64,000 nt of DNA from Setophaga petechia (lineage: Eukaryota > Chordata > Aves > Passeriformes > Parulidae): assembly GCA_024362935.1 (NCBI GenBank), contig JANCRA010000028.1, positions 6,258,476-6,322,475 of the forward strand. The letters run 5' to 3'. Below are positions 63,646 through 64,000 of the stretch, one piece after another (within the stretch, counting starts at the first letter, position 1; each line of letters begins with the position of its first letter). A program made the translations under genes and the position numbers. The notes under the pieces are model-generated. The model saw nothing but the letters and a program-made list of their open reading frames with translations. It did no database searches and had not been told where the DNA came from.

Positions 63646-64000
63646 ATCTGCACACTTTCCTAAAGGGGTTTTTCCTTTGATCCCTCCCCCCCCATCCACA
63701 TAAAATTTCCCTCTGAGCCAAGACCCAAAATAACATTTTCCCCAAAGTTACAACATTTATGAAGCAAACAAACAAATTCTCCACAGTCAGAGTGGTGGCA
63801 ACTCCAGCGAGTGCTCACAACTCCAACTGCACCAACCTACATCTTTGACATCATTAGAGATGCAAACTGCAGGGAGCTTTGTGCACTCCCTACACAGAAC
63901 TGGGGGAGTTTATAACTGCAGGGAGGATCATATTTTCATGAGCCACATCAATTTGCAAATTGTGACTAGGCAAGGTTCACTCACTCAGAGTAAATCCACC

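Larger units (their letters stand above)
53791..64000 (+). other. CUX1: CUX1 intron 20 (5' part)
   Basis: The last 10.2 kb begins GTAATC and reaches the window end without another exon. In human CUX1, intron 20 contains the internal start site for the p75 isoform, which has only Cut repeat 3 and the homeodomain (from the literature as I remember it). The intron is mostly AT-rich, with a CpG-enriched patch near 59420-59640, one 115-bp tandem duplication (58678-58893), an antisense CR1 (60510-60860), an octamer motif at 61646-61653 and several microsatellites. Open frames here look like chance. Confidence 0.85.

Noticed and set aside
53791..64000. CUX1 exon 21 or CASP exons in the last 10 kb
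   Set aside because: I looked for STPKTS-like, Cut repeat 3, homeodomain and CASP C-terminal motifs in all frames and found none.

Overview
This window is vertebrate nuclear DNA, almost certainly from a bird and probably a songbird. The coding content is a set of short exons separated by long introns with canonical GT/AG borders. The interspersed repeats are CR1-type LINE 3' ends with avian-style tails, and one stretch resembles a songbird retroviral LTR. Nothing in the window looks bacterial, and there is no operon, CRISPR array or viral genome.

The window holds one recognisable gene, CUX1 (Cut-like homeobox 1, also called CDP), on the + strand. Twelve internal exons lie between 17234 and 53790. 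They join in one open frame of 2,438 nt (812 complete codons). Using human exon numbers as I remember them, these are exons 9 to 20. Exons 9-14 encode part of the N-terminal coiled-coil region that is shared with the Golgi isoform CASP. Exon 15 carries all of Cut repeat 1. Exons 16-18 encode the linker in which p110 CUX1 is made by proteolysis. Cut repeat 2 is split across exons 18 and 19. Exon 20 begins the next linker. The start codon, Cut repeat 3, homeodomain and stop codon lie outside the window.

Layout: 1-17233 is intron 8 with no exon found. 17234-44260 holds small coiled-coil exons in introns of 1-12.5 kb; intron 9 is the most repeat-rich and carries four CR1 fragments, a probable LTR, a 22-bp minisatellite and a 30-bp tandem repeat. 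45317-53790 is the dense part with the DNA-binding exons. 53791-64000 is the start of intron 20, the intron in which the mammalian p75 short isoform starts. It contains one CpG-enriched patch (about 59420-59640) that could be a promoter or enhancer.

I found no previously undescribed biological system. The observations most worth checking are the CpG patch in intron 20, the exon phase pattern that allows several in-frame skips, inverted CR1 copies around exons 9-12, intron-retention frames at exons 15 and 18, and several tandem repeats. Most long open frames in the introns look like chance or repeat-derived frames.
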